64,000 nt of DNA from Clostridium_AW sp040797845 (GCA_040797845.1 JBFNFA010000001.1:434001-498000), one strand, 5' to 3'. Shown: positions 1 to 8,568, counted from the first letter of the stretch. The notes: generated by a model from the letters alone, not told the origin. Translations and numbers: made by a program.

Positions 1-100
1 TAAGAAGTTCGTATACATTTTCGCTTAGTCCTAAACTTTTACAAGATTCTTTTATGACTGATTGAACATTTTCAAAAGGATTTAAATTTTCCTTTGTCAT
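1..100 (-). CDS. gdh: Glutamate dehydrogenase, N-terminal fragment (cut by window edge)
   Basis: Thirty-three codons are visible, reading MTKENLNPFENVQ then SVIKESCKSLGLSENVYELL. This N-terminal pattern (NPFENVQ..., then LGL...VYELL) is characteristic of clostridial hexameric glutamate dehydrogenases, which interconvert glutamate with 2-oxoglutarate and ammonia in amino-acid fermentation. The ATG at 98-100 is preceded by a strong GGAGGT at 110-115 on the minus strand, so the start is secure. No catalytic residues are visible because the gene leaves the window. The family call rests on a short N-terminus only; a different Glu/Leu/Phe/Val dehydrogenase is possible. Confidence 0.6.
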   Translation of the reverse strand, partial: MTKENLNPFENVQSVIKESCKSLGLSENVYELL

Positions 101-139
101 TTTTGATCTACCTCCAAATTTTAAAAAAAGTTGTGTCTG

Positions 140-153
140 TTAGTATATACTAA
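140..153. promoter_or_regulatory. Perfect 14-bp palindrome upstream of gdh
   Basis: TTAGTATATACTAA is its own reverse complement and lies 40 bp upstream of the gdh start in an AT-rich spacer between gdh and the end of purB. The position suits an operator or a promoter element, but AT-rich palindromes arise easily by chance here. No regulator is recognised. The rest of the 101-280 spacer shows no hairpin terminator for purB. Confidence 0.3.
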
Positions 154-280
154 ATTCAAATTCGTTTAATATAAATATTCGATATTATTATACAAAATTC
201 CTTTTAAAAACATAAAAAAATTATAAAAAATTATAGAAATATAATATATTTATATAAAAAATGTATAAAAATATAAAGAT

Positions 281-1711
281 TTATACGTTAATGGATATTT
301 TTACTCCAAGGACATCTTTATTTTCCTCTAATAATGGATTTACTACTTCATTGATAAAGTCTATTACTTGATTCGGCGCCCTTCCTATAAACCTATCCCC
401 ATCAATTAGATTTATGATTTCTTCTTCGGTTAAATTAAAGCTATCATCTTCAATAATTCTTTTAATTAAATCATTATCTAATCCATCCATTTTTACCCTC
501 TTAGCAGCTTCCATAGAATGCTTTCTTATTTTCTCATGTAGATCCTGTCTGTCTCCCCCTCTTTTAACCGCTTCCATCAATATGTTTTCAGTGGCCATAA
601 AAGGTAGTTCCTTTTCAATGTGTGATGTTATAACTTTTTCATATACTGCTAAGTTACTACAAACATTTAAGTATAGATTTAATACACCGTCTAGTGCTAA
701 AAAACTCTCAGGCACTGCAATTCTTTTGTTTGCAGAATCATCAAGGGTTCTTTCAAACCATTGAGTAGAGGCTGTAATAGCTGGATTTAAAGAGTTTACT
801 ATTATATATCTTGACAAAGCACTAATTCTTTCGCATCTCATAGGATTTCTTTTATAAGCCATAGCAGAAGAACCAACTTGTTGTTCTTCGAAAGGTTCTT
901 CTATCTCTTTCATGCTCTGTAAAAGCCTTATATCATTGCTAAATTTATATGCACTTTGAGCTATTTGAGATAATATATCTAATATGTAGGAATCAACTTT
1001 TCGCGGATAGGTTTGACCTGTTACATAAAAAGGTTTATCGAACCCTATTTTCTTTGTTAACATAGTATCTAATTTCTTAACCTTATCCTCATCCCCATCA
1101 AAAAGCTCCATAAAACTAGCTTGTGTTCCAGTAGTTCCTTTAACACCTCTTAACTTTAATGAATCTATAATAAAATTAATATGCTCTACATCCATTATTA
1201 AATCTTGAATCCAAAGAGTTGCTCTCTTTCCTACTGTGGTAAGTTGTGCAGGTTGAAGATGAGTAAAACCTAATGTGGGTAAAGCTTTATATTTTAAAGC
1301 AAATTTAGAGAGTTCAAAGATTATATTTATAATTTTTTTCTTAATAATGATTAAAGCTTCTTTCATTATTATTAAGTCTGTATTGTCTCCTACAAAACAA
1401 CTTGTAGCTCCTAGATGAATTATTCCTTTGGCATTTGGGCATTGTACTCCATATGCGTAAACATGACTCATAACATCATGTCTTATTTCTCTTTCTTTCT
1501 CCTCTGCTATATTGTAGTTTATATTATCTATATTAGCTTTCAGCTCTTCAAGTTGCTCATCAGTTATATTTAAACCTAACTCTTTTTCACATTCTGCAAG
1601 AGTAAACCATAATTTTCTCCAAGTTCTAAACTTCTTTTCTTCCGAAAATATGTAACTCATTTCTTTTGAAGCATATCTTTTACTTAATGGACTATAGTAT
1701 AGTTCTTTCAT
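281..1711 (-). CDS. purB: Adenylosuccinate lyase
   Basis: PurB (476 aa) cleaves SAICAR to AICAR plus fumarate, and adenylosuccinate to AMP plus fumarate, in purine synthesis. It belongs to the fumarase/aspartase superfamily. The signature loop is seen as GSSAMAYKRNPMRCE around residue 290, carrying the mobile catalytic serine and the conserved KRNP. The N-terminal HDVMSHV and the TSCFVGDNTD segment (second conserved region) are also present, as is a C-terminal ADSL_C-type tail. Length is normal for the longer clostridial PurB type. ATG start with AGGAGG at 1719-1724 on the minus strand. It is divergent from the DUF378 gene. No purine riboswitch is visible upstream, so regulation is unresolved. 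Confidence 0.95.
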   Translation of the reverse strand: MKELYYSPLSKRYASKEMSYIFSEEKKFRTWRKLWFTLAECEKELGLNITDEQLEELKANIDNINYNIAEEKEREIRHDVMSHVYAYGVQCPNAKGIIHLGATSCFVGDNTDLIIMKEALIIIKKKIINIIFELSKFALKYKALPTLGFTHLQPAQLTTVGKRATLWIQDLIMDVEHINFIIDSLKLRGVKGTTGTQASFMELFDGDEDKVKKLDTMLTKKIGFDKPFYVTGQTYPRKVDSYILDILSQIAQSAYKFSNDIRLLQSMKEIEEPFEEQQVGSSAMAYKRNPMRCERISALSRYIIVNSLNPAITASTQWFERTLDDSANKRIAVPESFLALDGVLNLYLNVCSNLAVYEKVITSHIEKELPFMATENILMEAVKRGGDRQDLHEKIRKHSMEAAKRVKMDGLDNDLIKRIIEDDSFNLTEEEIINLIDGDRFIGRAPNQVIDFINEVVNPLLEENKDVLGVKISINV

Positions 1712-1883
1712 GACAAAACCTCCTAGCGCACATAATACATAATTATATCATGTTCATTTTGTTGTATGATGCAATTGTGTTTTCTTTAATATTAAAGTTG
1801 GTTTTCAATGGGGTTCTATATTTATTTAAGTACTAATATAATCTAATAGGAAGATTATTATTATATAATATGGGGAGGAAATT

Positions 1884-2102
1884 ATGTACAAGTTTAATTT
1901 ATTTGACAAAATAGCTTTAATATTAGTACTAATTGGTGCACTCAACTGGGGATTTTTAGGATTATTTAATTTAAATTTAGTTAGTGCTATATTTGGAGAA
2001 CCTGCTAACTTCTTATCAAGAATAATATATATACTTGTTGGAGTTTCAGGAGTGTACTTATTATTATTGCTTTTTAAGATGAAAAAATACTCAAAATCAT
2101 AA
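1884..2102 (+). CDS. DUF378 small membrane protein
   Basis: This 72-residue protein has two hydrophobic segments (about residues 8-32 and 44-64) and a short basic tail (KMKKYSKS), so it is an inner-membrane protein with two helices. The LIGALNWGFLGLFNLNLVSAIFG core and the following LSRIIYILVGVSG match the DUF378 family, whose function is unknown. GGGGAGG stands just before the ATG. It is the only plus-strand gene in the left 46 kb and is transcribed away from purB. Its transcript ends at the hairpin it shares with ptsH. Confidence 0.85.
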   Translation: MYKFNLFDKIALILVLIGALNWGFLGLFNLNLVSAIFGEPANFLSRIIYILVGVSGVYLLLLLFKMKKYSKS

Positions 2103-2109
2103 CATAAAT

Positions 2110-2132
2110 AAAAGGCTCATAAAGAGCCTTTT
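2110..2132. terminator. Bidirectional terminator between DUF378 gene and ptsH
   Basis: A 9-bp stem AAAAGGCTC/GAGCCTTTT with a 5-nt loop lies between two convergent genes. The A and T runs at its ends give U-tracts in both directions, so it can end both transcripts. Confidence 0.85.
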
Positions 2133-2133
2133 A

Positions 2134-2391
2134 TTATTGCAAGGATTCAATTAATTTAGATACTTCTTCTAATGCTAATACTTCATCATCTCCAGAAGCA
2201 GAAAGAGTTATTTTTCCGCCTTTTGTTACTGCTAATGATAAGACACCAATTAAACTTTTAATGTTAGCGCTCTTACCATTGAACTCCATAAATATATCAG
2301 ATTTAAAAGATGATGCTTTTTTAACTAATAATGTTGCTGGTCTTGCGTGCAAACCAGTAGAACTATTTACTATTAATTCTTTACTAACCAA
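2134..2391 (-). CDS. ptsH: Phosphocarrier protein HPr
   Basis: HPr (85 aa) passes phosphate from enzyme I to sugar-specific EIIA proteins in the PEP-dependent phosphotransferase system. The active-site histidine is His15 in GLHARPA. The HPr-kinase target Ser46 is present in KSLIGVLSL, so this is a true Gram-positive HPr rather than Crh, which lacks the active histidine. The start is TTG, with AGGAG at 2401-2405 nine bases upstream; using it puts His15 and Ser46 at their canonical numbers. It is monocistronic here, with no ptsI neighbour, as in many clostridia. A possible promoter lies in the 70-bp gap after the aminotransferase gene. Confidence 0.96.
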   Translation of the reverse strand: MVSKELIVNSSTGLHARPATLLVKKASSFKSDIFMEFNGKSANIKSLIGVLSLAVTKGGKITLSASGDDEVLALEEVSKLIESLQ

Positions 2392-2468
2392 TTTATATCA
2401 CTCCTAATAATTCATGCTAATATTTACAGCTTTATTATAATTTTATTATAGCATCATTTAGGTATATT

Positions 2469-3665
2469 TTAAACATGGAGTTTATTTATAAACTCTTCTA
2501 GTCTATCTAAACCAGCTATAATGTTTTCCATTGAAGTTGCATAGGATATTCTTATATAACTATCTAATCCAAATGCTATGCCTGGAATAGCAGCTACTTT
2601 ACCTATGGTTAATAATTTATCACAAAAATCTAATGAGCCATTTATTTTTTTACCTTCAATATATTTGCCAATTAATTTTGATATGTCTATAAAGGCGTAG
2701 AATGCCCCTTTAGGTGGAATTAAATCTAGTTCATTAATTTCTCCAACTCTTGTTATTACGTAATCTCTTCTCTTTTTAAATTCTTTTATCATATTATATA
2801 ATGGAGTCTGATCACCTTTTAGTGCCTCCAAAGAAGCGTATTGAGCTATTGAATTTGGATTTGAAGTCATATGACTTTGTATATTACTCATTATTTTTAT
2901 TATCTTTTCGTTACCAGCAGCATATCCTATTCTCCAACCAGTCATAGCATAAGATTTAGACATACCATTTACAACTATAGTCCTCTCAAAAGCATCTTGA
3001 CTTAAACTAGCAATGCTTATATGCTTATCTTCGTCATATACGAGTTTTTCGTACATTTCATCTGATATAATAATTAAATTATGCTCTTTTGAGAAATTAG
3101 CAAGCTCCGTTAGCTCATCTTTAGTGTAGACATTTCCAGTAGGATTATTAGGACTATTTATAATAATAGCTTTTGTCTTATTGGTGATAACTTTGTTAAG
3201 ATTATCTATAGTATACTTGTAACTGTTAGCTTTTTCTCCTTCTACAAAAACAGGGATAGCATCAGCTAATTTAATTAATTCAGGATAGCTGACCCAATAA
3301 GGTGTTGGAACTAGAACTTCATCACCAGGATTTAATATAGCGAGAAATAAATTGGTTAAGGCCTGTTTACCACCAGTAGATATTATAATTTGAGATTTAT
3401 TGTACACTAAGTTATTTTCTTTATTAAATTTTCCTATAATAGCTTCTTTTAGCTCATCAATACCTGAAGCAGGTGTATATTTAGTAAGGCCATTTTTCAT
3501 GGCTTCTATTGCTGCATTCTGTATGTTTTCTGGAGTATTAAAATCCGGCTCCCCTGCTCCGAATCCTATAATATCAATGCCATTAGCTTTCATTGCTTTA
3601 GCCTTTGCAGTAATTTCAAGTGTAATGGATGAAGATATATTTTCTCCTTTTTTAGATAATATCAT
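2469..3665 (-). CDS. aspB: Pyridoxal-phosphate aspartate aminotransferase (class I)
   Basis: The 398-aa enzyme is a fold-type I PLP aminotransferase that most likely exchanges amino groups between aspartate and 2-oxoglutarate. Visible signatures are the N-terminal GFGAGEPDFNTP, the STGGKQAL phosphate-binding region, PYWVSYPE, NSPNNPTG, the SDEMYEKL Asp/Tyr pair that contacts PLP, and the Schiff-base lysine in MSKSYAMTGWRIGY. This combination is the AspB (subgroup I-gamma) pattern. ATG start; GGAGGTG at 3671-3677. Substrate preference cannot be read from sequence, so a broader aromatic or alanine specificity is possible. Confidence 0.88.
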   Translation of the reverse strand: MILSKKGENISSSITLEITAKAKAMKANGIDIIGFGAGEPDFNTPENIQNAAIEAMKNGLTKYTPASGIDELKEAIIGKFNKENNLVYNKSQIIISTGGKQALTNLFLAILNPGDEVLVPTPYWVSYPELIKLADAIPVFVEGEKANSYKYTIDNLNKVITNKTKAIIINSPNNPTGNVYTKDELTELANFSKEHNLIIISDEMYEKLVYDEDKHISIASLSQDAFERTIVVNGMSKSYAMTGWRIGYAAGNEKIIKIMSNIQSHMTSNPNSIAQYASLEALKGDQTPLYNMIKEFKKRRDYVITRVGEINELDLIPPKGAFYAFIDISKLIGKYIEGKKINGSLDFCDKLLTIGKVAAIPGIAFGLDSYIRISYATSMENIIAGLDRLEEFINKLHV

Positions 3666-3781
3666 AATAGCACCTCCGTAAATAAATGAATATAATTAAA
3701 TAATACATAAAAGTTGTAAAAAATGCAATTTTATTTTTATACATAATTCATTTTTCATATTTATTCTCTAAAAATATTATA

Positions 3782-3817
3782 AAACCCAGGATAAATAGAA
3801 ACTTTCATCCTGGGTTT
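3782..3817 (-). terminator. Terminator of the envelope-glycosylation cassette
   Basis: Arms AAACCCAGGAT and ATCCTGGGTTT (11 bp, 14-nt loop) follow the SMR-type gene. On the minus strand the stem ends in TTTT and is followed by a T-rich run, so it ends the three-gene transcript. Confidence 0.8.
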
Positions 3818-3831
3818 ATTGCATATTTTAT

Positions 3832-4188
3832 TTAACTTCTAGATACAAAAATTACTCCAACTATTATAAATAATATACCTATTATTCTTAAATAAGTTAT
3901 ATTTTCATTAAACAAAAAATATGAGAAAAATAGTACTATTACATATCCTAAGCTTACCATTGGATAAGCGTAGCTTAATTCCACTTTACTTAATACTTTG
4001 ATCCAAATAAGAAAGCTTACTCCATAGGATATGATTCCCACCATTAAAGGAACATTTTTTAATATGTTTACAAAAGTGTACATAATTTTATCTATAGAAA
4101 AATTTATATCTAATTTACTTGCTCCTAGCTTTACTAGTACTTGACCTAAAGAGCTTAATATAACTGATATAAGAATTTGCCATATCAT
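3832..4188 (-). CDS. SMR/EamA-type small four-helix membrane transporter
   Basis: The 118-aa protein has four hydrophobic segments and closes with the typical EamA/SMR ending (NENITYLRIIGILFIIVGVIFVSRS). The second half contains ELSYAYPMVSLGYVIV, a pattern shared by EmrE-like proteins and by ArnE/ArnF, the heterodimeric flippase halves for undecaprenyl-phospho-aminoarabinose. It starts 3 bp after the TAG of the GT39-like gene, so the two are translationally coupled. From context it most likely flips a lipid-linked sugar made by its neighbours. An unrelated drug or metabolite exporter cannot be excluded. A weak GAGAGG precedes the ATG. Confidence 0.75.
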   Translation of the reverse strand: MIWQILISVILSSLGQVLVKLGASKLDINFSIDKIMYTFVNILKNVPLMVGIISYGVSFLIWIKVLSKVELSYAYPMVSLGYVIVLFFSYFLFNENITYLRIIGILFIIVGVIFVSRS

Positions 4189-4191
4189 AAA

Positions 4192-5457
4192 CTAAAACCT
4201 CTCTTTAACATATAGAATAAATTTTTGATAAAAACATGTAGATAAATAGATCATAGTAAAAATTAAGGGAAATGAATATCTTGGTTGTCCTTCTGTAAGG
4301 AAATATACACAAGTTATCATATAAAATAATATCAGTGAGTATAAGCTAAATCTATCAATTAAACGGGTATTTTTAGTAAAAATACAATATAGTATATATA
4401 CACTATATATTAAAACAAATAAAATGCCCGGATAAAATATTAGCGCTTTAATAACACTAGAAAAAGTAAATATATAATGTTTAGCGCTATCTGATAAAAC
4501 ACTATTGTACATAGTATAATATGAGTCACCAGCAGCAGCATAAGTAACTTTTAGTCTAAGTAGTCCTAACTCTATAAAGTCCTTAGGATGAGATTTTATC
4601 CACTCTTTAGCAGCGCTGCTTAACATTTTATTCTTTTTAGTCATGTTTGAGTTTATATATTCTTCAGTTTTAACTATAGAGTTCTCTACATCTTCTGCAG
4701 GCATCCATGTACCATGATTATTTTGTGAGTTGTTGTTTATATATAATACTATACCGCCGTTATTTGAAACCCAAGTAAGCTCACCAGTTAGTTTACTATT
4801 TCTATAGATCCAAGGGGATAGTAATATAATTGATGTTATAAATATTATAAGAGCCTTTTTAAATGAATCCATAAACTTACCTGTAGAAACTAAGTTTACT
4901 ACAAATATTAAAAAGGCATATAATATATAAAAGGGTTTTACCATGGTATTTAATGCAGTAAGCATACCTAAAATTAAATATTTACCCCTAAAGTCTAATA
5001 GATATATATAAGTACACCATAGAATTATGTTGGTAAATAGTATTTCTGTCCCTACCAATATGTTATAGTAAATATTTAATGGGAAAAATACAAAAATAGT
5101 GAATATGATTTTTTTAGTTCTTTCTTCTATAGATAATCTTCCTAAAATTTTATACACTAGAAAATAATTTATACAGGTTAATATTAGATTAAATATTTGT
5201 GCATTCCTTACACTTGCTCCAAATAACTTAAATATCCCCCCTAAGATTATTGGATAACCAACGGAAGTGTATGTATCCCCCCAAGCCCCACCTTGAGAAA
5301 TTTCAACAGCTAAATTATAATAATATTCAAAATCAGAAAATGGAGTAGCTTTAATAAAAATACACCATAAACTACTTAACAAAATTCCTAAAACTGATAT
5401 TTTTAAAAAATATGATTTATCCTTCCTAGTATTTGTATAATATAAAGTTTCTAACAT
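4192..5457 (-). CDS. GT39/ArnT-like polytopic membrane glycosyltransferase
   Basis: The 421-aa protein has around ten hydrophobic helices. After the first helix comes the extracytoplasmic loop ATPFSDFEYYYNLAVEIS, where GT-C glycosyltransferases of the PMT/ArnT type place their acidic catalytic residue (the Asp in SDFEYY). A larger loop near residues 220-300 separates two helix groups. Such enzymes take a sugar from a polyprenyl-phosphate carrier on the outer face and transfer it to a lipid, protein or polymer. It lies between a UbiA-type lipid-sugar synthase gene and an SMR-type gene. ATG start; GGAGGGG at 5463-5469. The acceptor is unknown. Confidence 0.75.
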   Translation of the reverse strand: MLETLYYTNTRKDKSYFLKISVLGILLSSLWCIFIKATPFSDFEYYYNLAVEISQGGAWGDTYTSVGYPIILGGIFKLFGASVRNAQIFNLILTCINYFLVYKILGRLSIEERTKKIIFTIFVFFPLNIYYNILVGTEILFTNIILWCTYIYLLDFRGKYLILGMLTALNTMVKPFYILYAFLIFVVNLVSTGKFMDSFKKALIIFITSIILLSPWIYRNSKLTGELTWVSNNGGIVLYINNNSQNNHGTWMPAEDVENSIVKTEEYINSNMTKKNKMLSSAAKEWIKSHPKDFIELGLLRLKVTYAAAGDSYYTMYNSVLSDSAKHYIFTFSSVIKALIFYPGILFVLIYSVYILYCIFTKNTRLIDRFSLYSLILFYMITCVYFLTEGQPRYSFPLIFTMIYLSTCFYQKFILYVKERF

Positions 5458-5470
5458 TTATACCCCTCCA

Positions 5471-6331
5471 TTATAGTTTAAAATAAATTATTGTTAATAC
5501 ACTTATAATCCATAGTAAAATATTTATTAAGAAGGGAATATCCTTTGTAAAAACATCCTCAGGTTTACCACCTAAGTTTTTAGTAATCATTAAATATTGA
5601 TATCTAAATATACCATAAAGGACAAATGGAATAGTGAACATCATACTTTGACGTTGCACTGAATTAAAAGTGTATAAGCAATAAGCAATTAGTATTGAAG
5701 GCGTTACTATAGTAAGCATATTATCTATTAGTTCTATAGAGTACTCTTCAAGAATTTTTCTATGACTACTACTACCATTTTTTAATGTAATTATTTCACT
5801 CTTTCTCTTATTTAAAGCTAGAAACAATGATAATAAGATAGTACATAATAAAAGCCAAGGAGATATAGGTATTTGGGTTGAAACACTACCAGCTTCAACT
5901 CTAAGTACAAATCCTAGGGTTATAGACATAACATCTATTATCACCACATTCTTAAGCTTAAATGAATAGAAAATATTTAATACTAAATAACCTATTAAAA
6001 TGCTTAGTAAGCTTAAGTTATCATAAGATAAGCATATTACAGATATTAATAAAATTATAGCTAATATAATAGCAGTCATTTTTGATATCTCACCACTAGC
6101 TAAAGGTCTATATTTCTTTTGAGGATGTAATCTATCCTTCTCAATATCTACTAAATCATTGATTATATAAACAGTGGAAGATATTAAACAGAATAGCATA
6201 AAGGTTTTTATGGTAATTAGTAACAAATCTATTTTAATAAAGCTACCAGAAAAAATTAAAGCTGCAAAGACAAAACTATTCTTAATCCATTGTTTAGGTC
6301 GCATTAAACTTATTAAAGATTTTAAGTTCAA
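5471..6331 (-). CDS. UbiA-family polyprenyl-phosphate phosphoribosyltransferase-like enzyme
   Basis: UbiA-superfamily membrane prenyltransferase of 286 aa with about eight helices. The first Asp-rich motif reads NDLVDIEKDRLHPQKKYRPLASG, and the second region is IDVMSITLGFVLRVEAG. The opening LMRPKQWIKNSFVFAAL and these motifs are the pattern of decaprenyl-phosphate 5-phosphoribose synthase (mycobacterial Rv3806c type), which joins phosphoribosyl pyrophosphate to a polyprenyl phosphate, rather than that of heme or quinone UbiA enzymes. The chosen start is TTG at 6329-6331, seven bases after GGAGG (6339-6343). A further-upstream GTG at 6358 has that Shine-Dalgarno inside its own codons and is rejected. 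Confidence 0.75.
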   Translation of the reverse strand: MNLKSLISLMRPKQWIKNSFVFAALIFSGSFIKIDLLLITIKTFMLFCLISSTVYIINDLVDIEKDRLHPQKKYRPLASGEISKMTAIILAIILLISVICLSYDNLSLLSILIGYLVLNIFYSFKLKNVVIIDVMSITLGFVLRVEAGSVSTQIPISPWLLLCTILLSLFLALNKRKSEIITLKNGSSSHRKILEEYSIELIDNMLTIVTPSILIAYCLYTFNSVQRQSMMFTIPFVLYGIFRYQYLMITKNLGGKPEDVFTKDIPFLINILLWIISVLTIIYFKL

Positions 6332-6383
6332 ATTTATTCCTCCTTTGTAAATAGTCACAACTATTAATGTATCATATATTTCA

Positions 6384-6415
6384 AAAAAATAAAAGGACTT
6401 GATTGCTCAAGTCCT
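6384..6415 (-). terminator. Terminator after spoVS
   Basis: Stem AGGACTTG/CAAGTCCT (8 bp, 6-nt loop) just past the spoVS stop. The minus-strand RNA continues into TTTTATTTTTTT, a good U-tract. Confidence 0.88.
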
Positions 6416-6426
6416 GAAAAACATAT

Positions 6427-6687
6427 TTATCTAGGTTGTACTATTAATTTTATAGCTGTTCTTTCTTCCCCATCAATTTCTATATCAGTAAATGCTGGTA
6501 TACACACTAAATCAATACCACTTGGTGCTACAAATCCTCTTGCTATTGCTACAGATTTAATAGCTTGGTTTAAAGCGCCAGCTCCAATAGCTTGAATTTC
6601 AGCTCCTCCTTTTTCTCTTAAAACTCCTGCTAATGCACCTGCCACCTTGTTTGGACTTGATTTTGCTGAAACTTTTAATACTTCCAT
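6427..6687 (-). CDS. spoVS: Stage V sporulation protein S
   Basis: The 86-residue protein matches SpoVS along its whole length (MEVLKVSAKSSPNKVAGALA, then EIQAIGAGALNQAIKS). It has the Alba-like fold of the family and acts in spore coat assembly and core dehydration; the molecular mechanism is unsettled. ATG with AGGAGG nine bases upstream. It is transcribed alone, between a sigma-H promoter and its own terminator. The adjacent rny-spoVS order is shared with Bacillus (ymdB-spoVS follows rny there), although ymdB is missing here. Confidence 0.96.
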   Translation of the reverse strand: MEVLKVSAKSSPNKVAGALAGVLREKGGAEIQAIGAGALNQAIKSVAIARGFVAPSGIDLVCIPAFTDIEIDGEERTAIKLIVQPR

Positions 6688-6745
6688 AATAAACCTCCTA
6701 CTATATTATAATTTTTAGCTTTAATTATTATTGGTATTATTTATA

Positions 6746-6774
6746 ATATTCTACACAATATGAAAAAATCCTTT
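6746..6774 (-). promoter_or_regulatory. Sigma-H promoter of spoVS
   Basis: On the minus strand AAAGGATTT is followed after 11 bases by GTAGAATAT. This fits every fixed position of the Bacillus sigma-H consensus RnAGGAwww-N11-12-RnnGAATww. B. subtilis spoVS is known to be sigma-H dependent. The -35 half overlaps the downstream arm and U-tract of the rny terminator. Confidence 0.75.
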
Positions 6775-6816
6775 TATTTTTGTAAATTTTCTAATTTTTA
6801 CAAAACAAAAGGATTT
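6763..6816 (-). terminator. Terminator after rny
   Basis: Outer stem AAATCCTTTT/AAAAGGATTT (10 bp) encloses an inner TGTAAA/TTTACA stem. On the minus strand the hairpin is followed by six T. It ends the rny transcript and is physically interleaved with the spoVS promoter. Confidence 0.7.
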
Positions 6817-6839
6817 ATTTTCCAAATCATTTAATTATT

Positions 6840-8387
6840 TTACTTTGCATATTCAATAGCACGAGTCTCTCTTATAACATTTATTTTAATTTGACCAGGA
6901 TATTCTAGTTCACTTTCAATTCTCTTAACTATATTTCTTGCCATTTCGATTGACTCAGCATCATCAATTTCGTCTGGTTTAACTATTATTCTAATTTCTC
7001 TACCCGCTTGAATGGCATATGACTTTTCTACGCCTTCATATGAATTTGCAATTTCTTCTAATTTCTCTAATCTCTTAATATACGCTTCTAAGGTTTCCCT
7101 TCTTGCACCTGGTCTTGCAGCTGATATAGCGTCTGCTGCTTGAACTAGTATGCCCTCTAGAGATTGGAATTCTACGTCACCGTGGTGTGCAGCTATTGCA
7201 TTCACTACGATTGCAGATTCATGATATTTTTTGGCTACCTCTGCACCTATTAGAGCGTGAGGACCTTCTATTTCATGATCTACAGCCTTTCCTATGTCGT
7301 GAAGTAAACCTGCTCTTTTAGCTAGTGTTGGATCAATTCCTAATTCAGATGCCATCAATCCAGCTAAATAAGCAACCTCAATAGAATGCTTTAATATATT
7401 TTGACCATAACTTGTTCTGTATTTTAATCTACCTAACAATCTTATTAATTCACTATGAAGTCCATGTACACCTGTTTCGAAGGTTGCCTGTTCCCCTTCT
7501 TCCCTAATGTCATTGTCAACTTCTTTTTTAGCCTTTTCAACCATCTCTTCTATTCTTGCTGGGTGAATACGGCCATCCATAATCAACTTTTCTAAAGCGA
7601 TTCTAGCTACCTCTCTTCGAATAGGATCAAATCCTGAAAGTATAACTGCCTCCGGTGTATCGTCAATAATTAAATCAACGCCGGTTAGAGTTTCTAGGGT
7701 TCTGATATTTCTACCTTCCCTGCCTATTATACGCCCTTTCATTTCATCATTTGGAAGACTTACTACATGAACAGTGGTTTCAGCCACATGGTCAGCAGCG
7801 CATCTTTGAATAGCGTATGTAATTATTTCTCTTGCTTTTTTATCAGCTTCTTCTTTAGCTTTTGCCTCAACTTCTTTTATAATCATAGCAGATTCATGTT
7901 TAATTTCTTTACTTACTTCTTCTAGAAGTATTTCTTTAGCCTGATCAGAAGTTAGACCTGATAATTTTTCTAATTCTTCTCTTTGTTTGGTATACAAATC
8001 TTGTATACTTGATTCTAATTCGTTAAGCTCTTGCTGCTTTTTGTTTAAACTATCATCTTTCTTTTCAATCATGTCAGTTTTTTTATCGAGCAGCTCTTCC
8101 CTTTGAATCAATCTTCTTTCTAGTCTTTGTACTTCATTTCTTCTATCTCTGGATTCTTTTTCTAAATCATTTCTTAATCTATGAACTTCTTCTTTCGCTT
8201 CTAAAATAGCTTCTTTCTTTTTAGCTTCTGCAGATTTTTCAGCATCTTCTAATAATTTTTTAGCTTCTTCTTCAGCCTTAGATATTTTTGCAGCTGATAC
8301 ATTTTTTCTTATATAATAATTAACATATATAGCAATAATAAGTATAATAGCCATTGCTATAAGAAAAATAAGTTGTGATTGTTTCAC
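6840..8387 (-). CDS. rny: Ribonuclease Y
   Basis: RNase Y (515 aa) is the membrane-anchored endoribonuclease that starts mRNA decay in many Firmicutes. Visible parts are one N-terminal transmembrane helix (residues 6-26), a long charged coiled coil (about 35-200), a KH RNA-binding domain with GRIIGREGRNIRTLE (about 210-270), and an HD phosphohydrolase domain with LLHDIGKAVDHE and the later AAHHGD (about 335-440). Length equals the family norm. The ATG is preceded by AGGAGG. It has its own sigma-A-type promoter and terminator, so it is monocistronic. Confidence 0.97.
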   Translation of the reverse strand: MKQSQLIFLIAMAIILIIAIYVNYYIRKNVSAAKISKAEEEAKKLLEDAEKSAEAKKKEAILEAKEEVHRLRNDLEKESRDRRNEVQRLERRLIQREELLDKKTDMIEKKDDSLNKKQQELNELESSIQDLYTKQREELEKLSGLTSDQAKEILLEEVSKEIKHESAMIIKEVEAKAKEEADKKAREIITYAIQRCAADHVAETTVHVVSLPNDEMKGRIIGREGRNIRTLETLTGVDLIIDDTPEAVILSGFDPIRREVARIALEKLIMDGRIHPARIEEMVEKAKKEVDNDIREEGEQATFETGVHGLHSELIRLLGRLKYRTSYGQNILKHSIEVAYLAGLMASELGIDPTLAKRAGLLHDIGKAVDHEIEGPHALIGAEVAKKYHESAIVVNAIAAHHGDVEFQSLEGILVQAADAISAARPGARRETLEAYIKRLEKLEEIANSYEGVEKSYAIQAGREIRIIVKPDEIDDAESIEMARNIVKRIESELEYPGQIKINVIRETRAIEYAK

Positions 8388-8501
8388 ATGAACACCTCCT
8401 TTGCTTTACTTGTTACATTATCTATTGTCCCTAAATACAAAAGCATAGAAAGGTGTCATATTATTCAAATGGATTTTTTCGCTAAACCAGATTTTGTCTT
8501 T

Positions 8502-8530
8502 ATTTTATATTAATTTTGACATTATGTCAA
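8502..8530 (-). promoter_or_regulatory. Sigma-A promoter of rny
   Basis: On the minus strand a perfect -35 TTGACA (8525-8530) is followed after 17 bases by -10 TAAAAT (8502-8507), about 115 bp before the rny ATG. The -35 is part of a short inverted repeat TTGACAT-N-ATGTCAA (8516-8530), which could also bind a regulator. Confidence 0.75.
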
Positions 8531-8568
8531 GTTTAATATGCTTGCTATAACATGATTAGGTTGATATT

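Noticed and set aside
1725..1883. Purine riboswitch upstream of purB
   Set aside because: The conserved purine aptamer core is absent; only a TATAAT-like -10 is visible.
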